Positions 25,584 through 33,051 of a stretch of DNA of 64,000 nt are shown in pieces. Positions within the stretch are counted from its first letter, which is position 1. Every line of letters begins with the position of its first letter. The stretch lies in contig CAVFTS010000004.1 of the NCBI GenBank assembly GCA_963625655.1, positions 6,657 through 70,656 of the forward strand, written 5' to 3'. Source of the stretch: F23-B02 sp963625655 (lineage in GTDB: Bacteria > Bacillota > Clostridia > Oscillospirales > Oscillospiraceae). The notes beneath the pieces are model-generated. The model did no database searches, was not told where the DNA came from, and saw only the letters and a list, made by a program, of their open reading frames with translations. Both the position numbers and the translations under genes were made by a program.

Positions 25584-26158
25584 TTTTCCTTTCCGTCGGG
25601 CCACTCTTCGGGTCTCGTTGCGTTATCCTTTATGATGTACGCCTTGTCTGCGATCTCCGCCATGGGGGAGTCAGAGAGAGAGTCGGAGTAAAACTCCTCG
25701 GTGGCGCAATCGGGGAAGGCTTCACGGAAGCGGCGCACCTTTTCGCTGCCGAAGCAGTTTAAGCCGCTAATCTTTCCGCTGCGCTTGTCCATCTTCGTCG
25801 CAAGCAGATTTACGCCGAGCTTGTCGGTGATGGGCTTGAGCAGAAACTCCGGCGATGCGGAGATTATGAGATCGTCGTCCTTCTTCTGTTTGAGATACCA
25901 GTCGGAGAGCTTATGCTCATGCTCCTTCCAAAAAAGCTCAACCTCGGAGTCGATGTCTTTAAGTCGGGGCAGAAAGCCGAACGCCTTTTCCTTGAGCCGC
26001 TCCTTGGAGTTAAGCCCCACGAGGTAGCCGATGCCGGCCGCCGCAGCTGCGGGGAGCCAAAAAAGATAGAGCGAGGGACGGCGCTTTAGGCTCCATTTAA
26101 TGAAGCTGTAGGACGAGTCGGGGTAGAATATGGTCTTGTCAAAATCGTAGGTGTTCAT
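25580..26158 (-). CDS. HAD superfamily phosphatase (PSP/SerB-like class)
   Basis: A 192 aa HAD protein. Motif I is reduced to YDFDKTIFYPDSS directly at the N terminus (MNTYDFDKTI), motif II is IISASPEFLL, the lysine lies in CFGSEKVRRF, and motif IV is YSDSLSDSPMAEIAD. A helical insert after residue 25 contains a hydrophobic stretch (SLYLFWLPAAAAAGIGYLVG) that could touch the membrane. Start at 26158 overlaps the stop of the upstream gene by one base (TAATG), and its stop overlaps the MFS start. A lipid phosphate or phosphosugar substrate is possible but not shown. Confidence 0.85.
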   Translation of the reverse strand: MNTYDFDKTIFYPDSSYSFIKWSLKRRPSLYLFWLPAAAAAGIGYLVGLNSKERLKEKAFGFLPRLKDIDSEVELFWKEHEHKLSDWYLKQKKDDDLIISASPEFLLKPITDKLGVNLLATKMDKRSGKISGLNCFGSEKVRRFREAFPDCATEEFYSDSLSDSPMAEIADKAYIIKDNATRPEEWPDGKEK

Positions 26159-27765
26159 TATATTTTGCCTCTCGGAGTTTTTGAACTGTTTAATGCGGTG
26201 AGCGCACAAAGGGTGAGCGCCGCACCGTCGGCTGCGGCGGCAAGCCAAACGCTTGCAAGCCCGAACAGACCGAGTATTATTATGATGACCTTGACCGTCA
26301 GCGCAAGGTAGAAATTGCGCTTTGCATCGGAAACGCTGCGTTTTGCGGCATACAGCATGAGCGGCAGCTTTGAAATGTCGTCGTCAAGAAGATAAGCGGT
26401 GCAGAGCCTGTTCCCGTTGCCGATCCTACCTGCTGCGACGGAAACGTCGGCGGCATTGAGCGCCGAGGAATCAGACACGGGATCGCCGACGAAGGCAACG
26501 AGTCCGGTATCCGTTGAGCGGGTAAGCTCCTTAATCGCAATTACCTTCTGCTCCGGCACAAGCTCCGCTATAACGTCGTTTGCACCGAGCGCATAGCCGA
26601 GGGTGTTTCCCGTGTCCTGAGAGTCACCCGTGAGCAGTACGATGTTCTCGACACCGAGGGAGCGGAGAGAGCGGATGGATTCCTTTGCTCCGCTTCTGAT
26701 GCGGTCGTCGATAACGATGTAGCCGCCATAGCGCCCGTCGGCTGCGACGTGTATAATCGTTGCCTCCGACTTCACGGGGGTCGCCTTGATGCCGTGTGCG
26801 TTCATAAGTGCGATGTTGCCGACGAGTACCTTCCTGTCGCACACCGTGACCTCAATGCCACGCCCGGGGAGCTTGTTCGGGCGCTTAATGAGCGAGGCGG
26901 GCGGAAGCTTTGTACAGGCAGCCTTCAAAGCCTGCGCTATTGGATGGTTAAAGCCGCTCTCGGCAGCGGCGGCAAGCGTGAGCAGATCCTCCGCCGAAAT
27001 GCCGACAGGCTCGACCTGAGTGACGGTGAAGCTGCCCTCTGTGACCGTACCCGTCTTGTCGAGGGCGACGGTGCCGATGTCCGCTATCTGCGAAAGTCCC
27101 AAGTGACTCGTGACGGCGACTCCGCCGTTCAGCGCACAGGATATGCCGCCGGAGTAGCACAGCTCAACGGACGAAACGAGGGAGCAGGTGCAGGAGGCGA
27201 GAAGAAACACGACGCCCCTTTGCGTCCACTGCACCCAGTTGCCGTCGCTTATCGAGGGAACAACCGCAAACAAAACGCCGGACACGGCGAACATGGGAGT
27301 GAATATTTTTACAAAGCCGGAGACTCTCGTCTCGGTCTTTGCGGGAGCGTCCGCCTGCGAGCGCATCGCATCGGGGAGCCTGCGCCGCTTGCCGCCGTCG
27401 AGCGAACCGACGCTGTAGCTGCGCCGTGCAAACATGATGAGGACGCTGATAAGCCGATAGATGAGCATTATGCCGACCGCCTCGTGATATGAGCCGATGG
27501 CGAGCATGGCGCCGCTTGCAAGCGTTACGAGAAGCTCGTCACTCGTGAGCCGTGCTTTTAAAACGGCGTCAAAGGCGCCGAGGACGGTATTGAAGCCCGC
27601 CAGCACATACGGAACGAGGAACACCGCCAGCACGAGGTAGGAATTAAGCTCCGAGTGAGCGTCGCAGACCATCCACGCTGCGGCAAACAGAGCAGCGCCG
27701 AGGACCGTTATAAGCAATTCACGCCGGAGCATACCGAGCCCGGACGGTCGTTTGTTATTTTGCAT
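26158..27765 (-). CDS. atypical P1B-type ATPase-like protein lacking the actuator domain
   Basis: A 535 aa membrane protein with the soluble core of heavy-metal P-type ATPases. The phosphorylation motif DKTGT starts at Asp236, the HP of the nucleotide domain is in ESGFNHPIAQAL, and LLTGDS follows. Several parts are aberrant. The ~100 residue actuator domain with TGES that should lie between the second membrane pair (near residue 115) and the third (near 150) is missing and replaced by a ~40 residue linker. The CPC metal motif is C192-T-C194. The hinge GDGxND is GDPVSD. No N-terminal metal-binding domain is present. ATG 27765 follows AAGGAG. It heads the operon with the HAD and MFS genes. Normal pumping seems doubtful. 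Confidence 0.8.
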   Translation of the reverse strand: MQNNKRPSGLGMLRRELLITVLGAALFAAAWMVCDAHSELNSYLVLAVFLVPYVLAGFNTVLGAFDAVLKARLTSDELLVTLASGAMLAIGSYHEAVGIMLIYRLISVLIMFARRSYSVGSLDGGKRRRLPDAMRSQADAPAKTETRVSGFVKIFTPMFAVSGVLFAVVPSISDGNWVQWTQRGVVFLLASCTCSLVSSVELCYSGGISCALNGGVAVTSHLGLSQIADIGTVALDKTGTVTEGSFTVTQVEPVGISAEDLLTLAAAAESGFNHPIAQALKAACTKLPPASLIKRPNKLPGRGIEVTVCDRKVLVGNIALMNAHGIKATPVKSEATIIHVAADGRYGGYIVIDDRIRSGAKESIRSLRSLGVENIVLLTGDSQDTGNTLGYALGANDVIAELVPEQKVIAIKELTRSTDTGLVAFVGDPVSDSSALNAADVSVAAGRIGNGNRLCTAYLLDDDISKLPLMLYAAKRSVSDAKRNFYLALTVKVIIIILGLFGLASVWLAAAADGAALTLCALTALNSSKTPRGKI

Positions 27766-27774
27766 GGTCAACTC

Positions 27775-27806
27775 CTTATAATAAGGGCATAATACATTAT
27801 TATAAG
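27775..27806. promoter_or_regulatory. inverted repeat upstream of the P-type-ATPase-like operon, possible operator
   Basis: CTTATAATAA (27775-27784) and TTATTATAAG (27797-27806) are perfect 10 bp arms 12 bp apart, with the Shine-Dalgarno of the operon at one edge. TATAAT-like hexamers sit inside, so the repeat could be operator, promoter or both. Confidence 0.5.
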
Positions 27807-27871
27807 TCTACACCAGCGGAGAGGAATAATCAAATCTGCAACTACATAATTTGTTTATAAATAATTATCTC

Positions 27872-27900
27872 TTGACATAATTTACGGGTGATGCTATGCT
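27872..27900 (+). promoter_or_regulatory. promoter of the S24 repressor operon
   Basis: TTGACA at 27872-27877, 17 nt spacer, TATGCT at 27895-27900, followed by GGAGGT and the start codon. Confidence 0.65.
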
Positions 27901-27925
27901 CAGAGTATAATGATGGAGGTGCGCC

Positions 27926-28666
27926 ATGAGAGGTTCGATGCTCAAGGAGATACTCAGGGAACAGAAAACCAATATAAACGAGCTTGCACGTCGGCTCAAC
28001 GTCCCGGCTCAGACCCTGTACAGCATGGTCAAGCGTGACAATCAGAAGGTCGATTTTGACCTGATGATGCGCATTTGCTCCGAGCTGAACGTCCCGGTCG
28101 AGCGCATGTGCGAGGATGTGACCGTTCCCGCTCTGCCCGACAGCGACGAGTTTTCCGTGCTCAGCCGCTACCGTCGCCTTGACGAGTGGGGCAGGGAGCT
28201 TACAAAGCTCGTCATCGACAGGGAGCTTATGCGCTGCGAAAGCGCAGCCGAGGTTAAGCCGACTGCGGGTAAGATCATTCCGCTGTACACCACCCCCGCC
28301 GCCGCAGGCTATGCTTCGCCTGCATTGGGGGACGATTACGAGGATTACGAGGTGTCCGGCGACAGCAAGGCGGACTTTGCCGTGCGCATTGACGGCGACA
28401 GCATGGAGCCGTATATAAATGACGGCAGCGTTGCGCTGTGCAAGCGTGGCGCAATAATCCACGACGGCGACGTCGGGCTGTTCTTTGTGGACGGCGACAT
28501 GAAGTGCAAGCAGTACTGCCAGGACAGTGAGGGCAACGTGTACCTGTTCTCCGCAAACAGGGAGCGCTCCGATGCGGATGTACACATCAGCGCAACGTCA
28601 GGGATAACGCTGCTCTGCTTCGGCAAGGTGCTGCTTGACAAAAGTATTCCGCTTCCGGAGGCATGA
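27926..28666 (+). CDS. XRE-family repressor with S24 (LexA-like) peptidase domain
   Basis: A 246 aa self-cleaving type repressor. The Cro/C1-type HTH covers residues 5-60 (NINELARRLNVPAQTLYSMV). The S24 domain has a cleavage-type Ala127-Gly128 in PAAAGYASP, the nucleophile Ser159 in RIDGDSMEPYI, and a general-base lysine at 193 or 195 in GDMKCKQY. Proteins of this type respond to RecA-ssDNA or act as stress repressors, often in phage-derived or housekeeping settings. GGAGGTGCGCC precedes ATG 27926. It is coupled to the DUF3267 gene and divergent from the P-type-ATPase-like operon, which could be a target (inference). Confidence 0.9.
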   Translation: MRGSMLKEILREQKTNINELARRLNVPAQTLYSMVKRDNQKVDFDLMMRICSELNVPVERMCEDVTVPALPDSDEFSVLSRYRRLDEWGRELTKLVIDRELMRCESAAEVKPTAGKIIPLYTTPAAAGYASPALGDDYEDYEVSGDSKADFAVRIDGDSMEPYINDGSVALCKRGAIIHDGDVGLFFVDGDMKCKQYCQDSEGNVYLFSANRERSDADVHISATSGITLLCFGKVLLDKSIPLPEA

Positions 28667-28668
28667 TA

Positions 28669-29271
28669 ATGAAAAAAACAAAAAACGGTTTAAATGGCGA
28701 GGTACGGCGCTCATGTCCCAAGGACTACCGACGCTCTGCCGAGCTTGGCTTCAATACGAAGAAGGGACGCATTGCGGTGACTGCGGTCGGACTTGCGGCT
28801 GCTGCCCTGTGCTTTGCGGTCGGCTGCATTGCGGTTCCCATTTCCGAGCTTTATAACGTGAGCGGCATTTGGCATTTTATGCTGAGGCTTCTTATCATAG
28901 TCGTTCTGACCTGTGCATATCTTGTGCTTTTTGAGCTTCTGCATTCCGTCGTACTTAAAAAGCTCCTCGGAGCAAGCACAATCAGAGTGAACGCCGCCTG
29001 CCGCAGCTTTTGGTTTACAAGCTCCGATTGGTTCTCGGTGAAGGCCTACTTTGTGGCGGCGCTGCTTCCGACGGCGGTAATGTTTCTGATATTGCTCCTT
29101 GCGAGCATCGTTTTGCCTTCGACGCTGTTCTGGGTGGTTTACATAATACAGATAATCAACCTTGCGGTCCCGGCACCCTACTATTGCCTTGCCTGCGGGC
29201 TTCTGAAGAAAAAGCCAAAGGCTGCGCTTATTCGCGACGAAAAGGACGCCATCGGCATTTGGACAGCATAA
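28669..29271 (+). CDS. DUF3267-like membrane protein with degenerate zincin motif
   Basis: A 200 aa protein with four to five membrane helices. The segment CAYLVLFELLHSVVLKKLLG resembles the HELxH motif region of DUF3267 putative metallopeptidases, but the first His is Phe here, so catalysis is doubtful. ATG 28669 is chosen because GGAGG of the upstream gene end lies 7 nt before it; an earlier ATG is too close. It follows the S24 repressor gene immediately, suggesting a coupled function such as membrane stress control (inference). Confidence 0.65.
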   Translation: MKKTKNGLNGEVRRSCPKDYRRSAELGFNTKKGRIAVTAVGLAAAALCFAVGCIAVPISELYNVSGIWHFMLRLLIIVVLTCAYLVLFELLHSVVLKKLLGASTIRVNAACRSFWFTSSDWFSVKAYFVAALLPTAVMFLILLLASIVLPSTLFWVVYIIQIINLAVPAPYYCLACGLLKKKPKAALIRDEKDAIGIWTA

Positions 29272-29283
29272 GCTGACTTAACG

Positions 29284-29320
29284 AAAAAAACGTCAGAGGA
29301 ATTTTCCTTTGACGTTTTTT
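29284..29320. terminator. terminator after the DUF3267 gene
   Basis: Stem AAAAACGTCAGAGGAA / TTCCTTTGACGTTTTT, between convergent genes and T-rich on both strands. Confidence 0.88.
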
Positions 29321-29329
29321 GTTATCTTA

Positions 29330-30550
29330 CTATTCCTCAATCGGAGGATCGACGGGCTCCGGTACCGGAATGGGACTCGGTTCGGCGTCGGGCGAGGGGA
29401 TCGGAAGCTCCTCGGAGCCGGGCAGCTCCTGCTCCGGACGCTTTGAGGGTTCGGGCGAGGGATCGGGGTCAAGGAAGGAGTAATCGACCACGAGGTCAGC
29501 CCCCGTAAAGCTGCCGTCGAGCTTGCTCATTGTACGCTCAAACTCCTTGCTGCCCTTTTTGTACGGGGTGGGGCGGAAATCGTTGTTTTCATCCGAGCCG
29601 CTCATGGAGCAGGGGATATAGTCGCAGGCTTCGAGCGAAACATCCCCATCGGCATTGCGGCACAGCGTCAGCTGCACGATAACGGAGTCATAGTCACGGG
29701 GGAAGGAGTTTCCGCCGAAGGAGAAGTTGCCGAGGCTGTACAGAATAAGACCGCCGCCGTATTCCTCGGCGGGCTGCAAAACATGGGGATGCGAGCCGTA
29801 CACGAGGTCGGCTCCGGCATCGATCGCAGCATGAGCGAGATTTTTCTGATAGGCGTTGGGACGGTATGCGCCCTCCACGCCCCAGTGCAGTGCACAGATT
29901 ATGTACTCGGCGCCGTCGGCCTTGAGCTTATCTATCCCTTCCTTTAGCTGCGCTTCGCTTATCATAAAGCCGCCGTAGCCGCAGTAGATGCCGAGTCTCA
30001 GCCCGCTTTCGGTCGTGAAAACGACGCCTTGCCCGTCAGTCCCGTAGGCGATGCCACGCTCGTCGAGGGCGCTGAGCGTGTCGTCAAGCCCACGCTGACC
30101 GTAGTCCATGATGTGGTTGTTGGCGGTCGTCACAAAGTCGATGCCGCCGGAGACGAGCATATCGGCGTTTTCTGTCGGCGCTTTGAAGTGGAACAGCGAG
30201 CCGGAGCTTAAAAGAGCGTCGGAGAAATTGCATTCGAGGTTTGCGATCGTCACATCGTCGCTCTTAAAATATTCACGGACGTTTTGAAAGGGGTAGCCCG
30301 TATCGTCGTCACAGAGGCTTTGAAACCTGTTGCCTGCGAGGGTGCAGTCGCCGACGAGACTTATCGTAAAGCGCTCACTGTCCAGCTCATTTTGCACGGT
30401 GTCGGTCGGAGCGGGCGTTGCCCTCGGAGCGGGAGCGGACAGAAAGTCCTCGTCAATGATCCCGAAATGTATAAGCAGCATGAGCGCCGTAAGGACGAGC
30501 AGTCCCACCGCCGCCGCTATGCCTATTACAAGCTTCAGTTTTCTCCCCAT
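29330..30550 (-). CDS. CapA family protein (PGA_cap metallophosphatase fold)
   Basis: A 406 aa membrane-anchored protein. An N-terminal helix (residues ~4-28) is followed by the CapA-type calcineurin-like domain: ISLVGDCTLAGNRF, ANLECNFSD, TTANNHIMDYGQRGLDDTL, ICALHWG and VYGSHPHVLQPAEEYGG. The C-terminal ~60 residues are Pro/Glu/Ser-rich (PDPSPEPSKRPEQELP). Such proteins take part in poly-gamma-glutamate capsule synthesis or act as surface phosphatases; no capB/capC lies nearby, so capsule synthesis is not implied. ATG 30550 follows AGAGGAAAA. Confidence 0.88.
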   Translation of the reverse strand: MGRKLKLVIGIAAAVGLLVLTALMLLIHFGIIDEDFLSAPAPRATPAPTDTVQNELDSERFTISLVGDCTLAGNRFQSLCDDDTGYPFQNVREYFKSDDVTIANLECNFSDALLSSGSLFHFKAPTENADMLVSGGIDFVTTANNHIMDYGQRGLDDTLSALDERGIAYGTDGQGVVFTTESGLRLGIYCGYGGFMISEAQLKEGIDKLKADGAEYIICALHWGVEGAYRPNAYQKNLAHAAIDAGADLVYGSHPHVLQPAEEYGGGLILYSLGNFSFGGNSFPRDYDSVIVQLTLCRNADGDVSLEACDYIPCSMSGSDENNDFRPTPYKKGSKEFERTMSKLDGSFTGADLVVDYSFLDPDPSPEPSKRPEQELPGSEELPIPSPDAEPSPIPVPEPVDPPIEE

Positions 30551-30653
30551 TTGCGTTTTCCTCTCACCGTGATCTGCACATATATTTGCGCACTTTGTGA
30601 TAATTATATACAAAGACGGCAAAAATGACAAGCGGCTTTTGCCAATTTGCCGC

Positions 30654-30682
30654 TTGACGTGAGAGGAAAGCGGTGCTAATAT
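30654..30682 (+). promoter_or_regulatory. promoter of the trpB transcript
   Basis: TTGACG at 30654-30659, 17 nt spacer, TAATAT at 30677-30682. Confidence 0.8.
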
Positions 30683-30689
30683 GTAGAAA

Positions 30690-30940
30690 ACCGATGAGCA
30701 AGAGTAGTAATCCGTGCGAAGATTTCAGAGAGCCGCCGTTCGGTGCGAGGCGGTATCGGGACTCGGATGAATGGACTTGTGAGGGCAAACCGAAGTTTCA
30801 GTAGGGGCGACGGGGTGACGGCCGTTAATACCGTCGGCGTATGGTAGTACGCATGAGTGGGCGAGAAATTCGCCAAGCCGGGTGGCACCGCAGGATATTA
30901 TCTCCTGTCCCTGCATAATGCAGAGACAGGAGTTTTTTGT
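30690..30940 (+). promoter_or_regulatory. T-box riboswitch, tryptophan specifier
   Basis: The T-box core GGGTGGCACCGC is at 30880-30891 and the stem I features AGCAAGAGTAGTAATCC and CAGAGAGCC are upstream. In the specifier region GATGAATGGACTTGTG, TGG at 30772-30774 is in the codon position, so uncharged tRNA-Trp is the predicted ligand. The downstream gene being trpB agrees. Terminator readthrough should rise when tryptophan is short. Confidence 0.93.
30902..30938 (+). terminator. T-box terminator
   Basis: Long stem CTCCTGTCCCTGCAT / ATGCAGAGACAGGAG with a minor bulge, then TTTTTT. Its 5' arm follows the T-box core by 10 nt. Confidence 0.9.
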
Positions 30941-30982
30941 TTGCATCCTATCTCTGTAATATGAAAGAAAGGAGCAAACACA

Positions 30983-32350
30983 ATGAAAAACATTCCCTAC
31001 AAAATCTATCTCGAAGAGGACGAGATGCCTCGTTCCTACCAGAATCTCAGAGCTTATATGAAGGATAAGCCCGAACCGATGCTCAATCCGGCGACGCTCA
31101 AGCCCGTGAGCTTTGAGGATATGCGTCCCGTGTTCTGCGACGCCTGCATAGAGCAGGAATTGAACGTGAGCGACAAGTTCATCCCCATCCCGGAGGAAGT
31201 GTTCAACTTCTATAAGATGTACCGTCCCTCGCCGCTCGTGAGAGCCTACAACCTTGAAAAGGCGCTCGACACCCCGGCGGAGATATATTACAAGTTCGAG
31301 GGTACGAACACCTCAGGCAGTCATAAATTAAACTCAGCGGTACCGCAGGTCTACTACGCAAAGCAGCAGGGGCTTGAGAGCCTTACGACCGAGACCGGCG
31401 CAGGTCAGTGGGGTACGGCGCTTTCCATGGCGAGCGCATTCTTCGGCATCGACACCAAGGTGTATATGGTCAAGGTTTCGTCCCAGCAGAAGCCGCACAG
31501 AAAGGCGGTCATGGAGACCTACGGCGCACAGGTCATAGCCTCCCCCTCCGATACGACCGAGGCGGGCAGAAAGATAAACGAAATGTACCCCGGCACCGGC
31601 GGCAGCCTCGGCTGCGCCATCAGCGAAGCGGTCGAGGTTGCGGTAAAGACCCCGAACTGTCGCTACGTCCTCGGCAGCGTGCTGGATCATGTGCTGCTGC
31701 ACCAGAGCATCGTCGGTCAGGAGACCAAAATCGCACTTGACAAGTACGGCATAAAGCCCGACGTCGTTATCGGCTGCGTCGGCGGCGGCTCCAACTTCGG
31801 CGGCATAATAACTCCGTTCATGGCGGAGCGTCTTGAGGGCAAGACGAATACCGAGTTTGTCGCGGTCGAGCCCGCAAGCTGCCCGACTCTCACGAGGGGC
31901 AGATACGCATATGACTTCGGCGACATCGGCAAGGTCACTCCGCTTATCAAGATGTACACCCTCGGCAGCGGCTTTATGCCATCCGCAAACCATGCGGGCG
32001 GACTGCGCTACCACGGAATGAACGGTACCATCTCCAAGCTCTACCACGACGGCTATATCAAGGCGGTCAGCTACGAGCAGACCAAGGTTTTCGAGGCGGC
32101 AGAGGCGTTTGCGAAGGTGGAGGGCTACCTCCCCGCACCCGAAAGCAGCCATGCGATAAAGGCTGCGATGGACGAAGCGCTGCGCTGCCGTGAAACGGGC
32201 GAGAAAAAGAAGATTCTCTTCTGCCTCACGGGTACGGGCTACTTCGACCTCAGCGGCTACCAGAAGTATAACAGCGGTGAAATGATCGACTACATCCCGA
32301 CGGACGAGGAGCTTGAAGCAGGCTTCAACAGTCTCCCCGTAACCGAGTGA
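30983..32350 (+). CDS. trpB: tryptophan synthase beta chain, TrpB2 type
   Basis: PLP enzyme forming tryptophan from indole and serine. The 455 aa protein is the longer TrpB2 form with an N-terminal extension. The PLP lysine is K115 in TSGSHKLNSAV, the phosphate loop is CVGGGSNFGG, and TETGAGQWGTALSMA and GLRYHGMNGTISKL are TrpB2 signatures. No trpA or other trp gene is adjacent. The gene is controlled alone by a Trp T-box, which suggests salvage of indole or a partner TrpA elsewhere. AGAAAGGAG precedes ATG 30983. Confidence 0.94.
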   Translation: MKNIPYKIYLEEDEMPRSYQNLRAYMKDKPEPMLNPATLKPVSFEDMRPVFCDACIEQELNVSDKFIPIPEEVFNFYKMYRPSPLVRAYNLEKALDTPAEIYYKFEGTNTSGSHKLNSAVPQVYYAKQQGLESLTTETGAGQWGTALSMASAFFGIDTKVYMVKVSSQQKPHRKAVMETYGAQVIASPSDTTEAGRKINEMYPGTGGSLGCAISEAVEVAVKTPNCRYVLGSVLDHVLLHQSIVGQETKIALDKYGIKPDVVIGCVGGGSNFGGIITPFMAERLEGKTNTEFVAVEPASCPTLTRGRYAYDFGDIGKVTPLIKMYTLGSGFMPSANHAGGLRYHGMNGTISKLYHDGYIKAVSYEQTKVFEAAEAFAKVEGYLPAPESSHAIKAAMDEALRCRETGEKKKILFCLTGTGYFDLSGYQKYNSGEMIDYIPTDEELEAGFNSLPVTE

Positions 32351-32353
32351 TCT

Positions 32354-32962
32354 TCAGAAAACCGAGGCGAAGAAATCGCAGACCTCGCCCCACAGCTCGA
32401 CGATGCGGAACTTGCAGCGGTAGCCGTCCTCCTCGGTGACGATGCCCCGTGTCTCACCGTCGAGCGACTCCACGGCGCTGTCACTCTCGGCTGCGGTGAG
32501 GCACAGCGGCGGGAATACGACGCACCACCAGTTGTGCCCCTCGCCCTCGCCGAGAATGACCCGCAGTGACTCATAGCGCCCGGCGGGGAGCGAGAAGCTG
32601 CCGTAGTCCCGTGTGGGGTAGTACTCCTGCGTCAGCGTGACATTGACGGGGCGCCCCTCGGCGGCGGTCTCGGCGGCGGACTTTATCCCCTCAAGCTCGG
32701 AGCTTATGATCCGCTTTGCCTCGTCCGGGGATCCGGCGTCCTCAAGTCTGGGACTTATGTAGGAAAGCACGCTGTCCCGCACCTTGAGCTTTATGCGCTG
32801 CTCGTTTGAGTCGTCGGACACCGCAAGGACGTGCAGTCTCAAGAGACTTCCGCTTATGGACTCCTGCCGGGCCTGCGCCCATGTGCCGAGACAGAGCGTG
32901 ACGCACAGTGCGAGCATGAGCGAGATCTCCCATATTCTGAACCGATTATTTTTGATATTCAT
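32354..32962 (-). CDS. spoIIR: stage II sporulation protein R
   Basis: Forespore-secreted signalling protein that triggers SpoIIGA to activate sigma-E in the mother cell. The 202 aa protein has an N-terminal signal/anchor helix (residues ~12-28), then the SpoIIR core: LRLHVLAVSDDSNEQRIKLKVRDSVL, TLTQEYYPTRDYGSFSLPAGRYESLRVILGEGEGHNWWCVVFPPLCLT. The Trp-Trp-Cys motif is family-typical. Its Shine-Dalgarno GGAGG lies in the 3' arm of the hairpin that terminates ispE on the same strand. Its presence shows that the organism belongs to a sporulating lineage. Confidence 0.95.
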   Translation of the reverse strand: MNIKNNRFRIWEISLMLALCVTLCLGTWAQARQESISGSLLRLHVLAVSDDSNEQRIKLKVRDSVLSYISPRLEDAGSPDEAKRIISSELEGIKSAAETAAEGRPVNVTLTQEYYPTRDYGSFSLPAGRYESLRVILGEGEGHNWWCVVFPPLCLTAAESDSAVESLDGETRGIVTEEDGYRCKFRIVELWGEVCDFFASVF

Positions 32963-32965
32963 AAC

Positions 32966-33012
32966 AAAAACCTCCGAAACTATGTGCTGACATTAGTATC
33001 GGAGGTTTTTTC
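32966..33012 (-). terminator. terminator of ispE that also contains the spoIIR ribosome-binding site
   Basis: Minus-strand arms 32999-33010 and 32966-32977 form AAAACCTCCGA / TCGGAGGTTTT plus inner pairs, then TTTTTG. The GGAGG of the 3' arm is 8 nt before the spoIIR ATG. Confidence 0.8.
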
Positions 33013-33051
33013 GGTTTTTAAACATAAGCATATCGGATGCTCCCCTTATGC

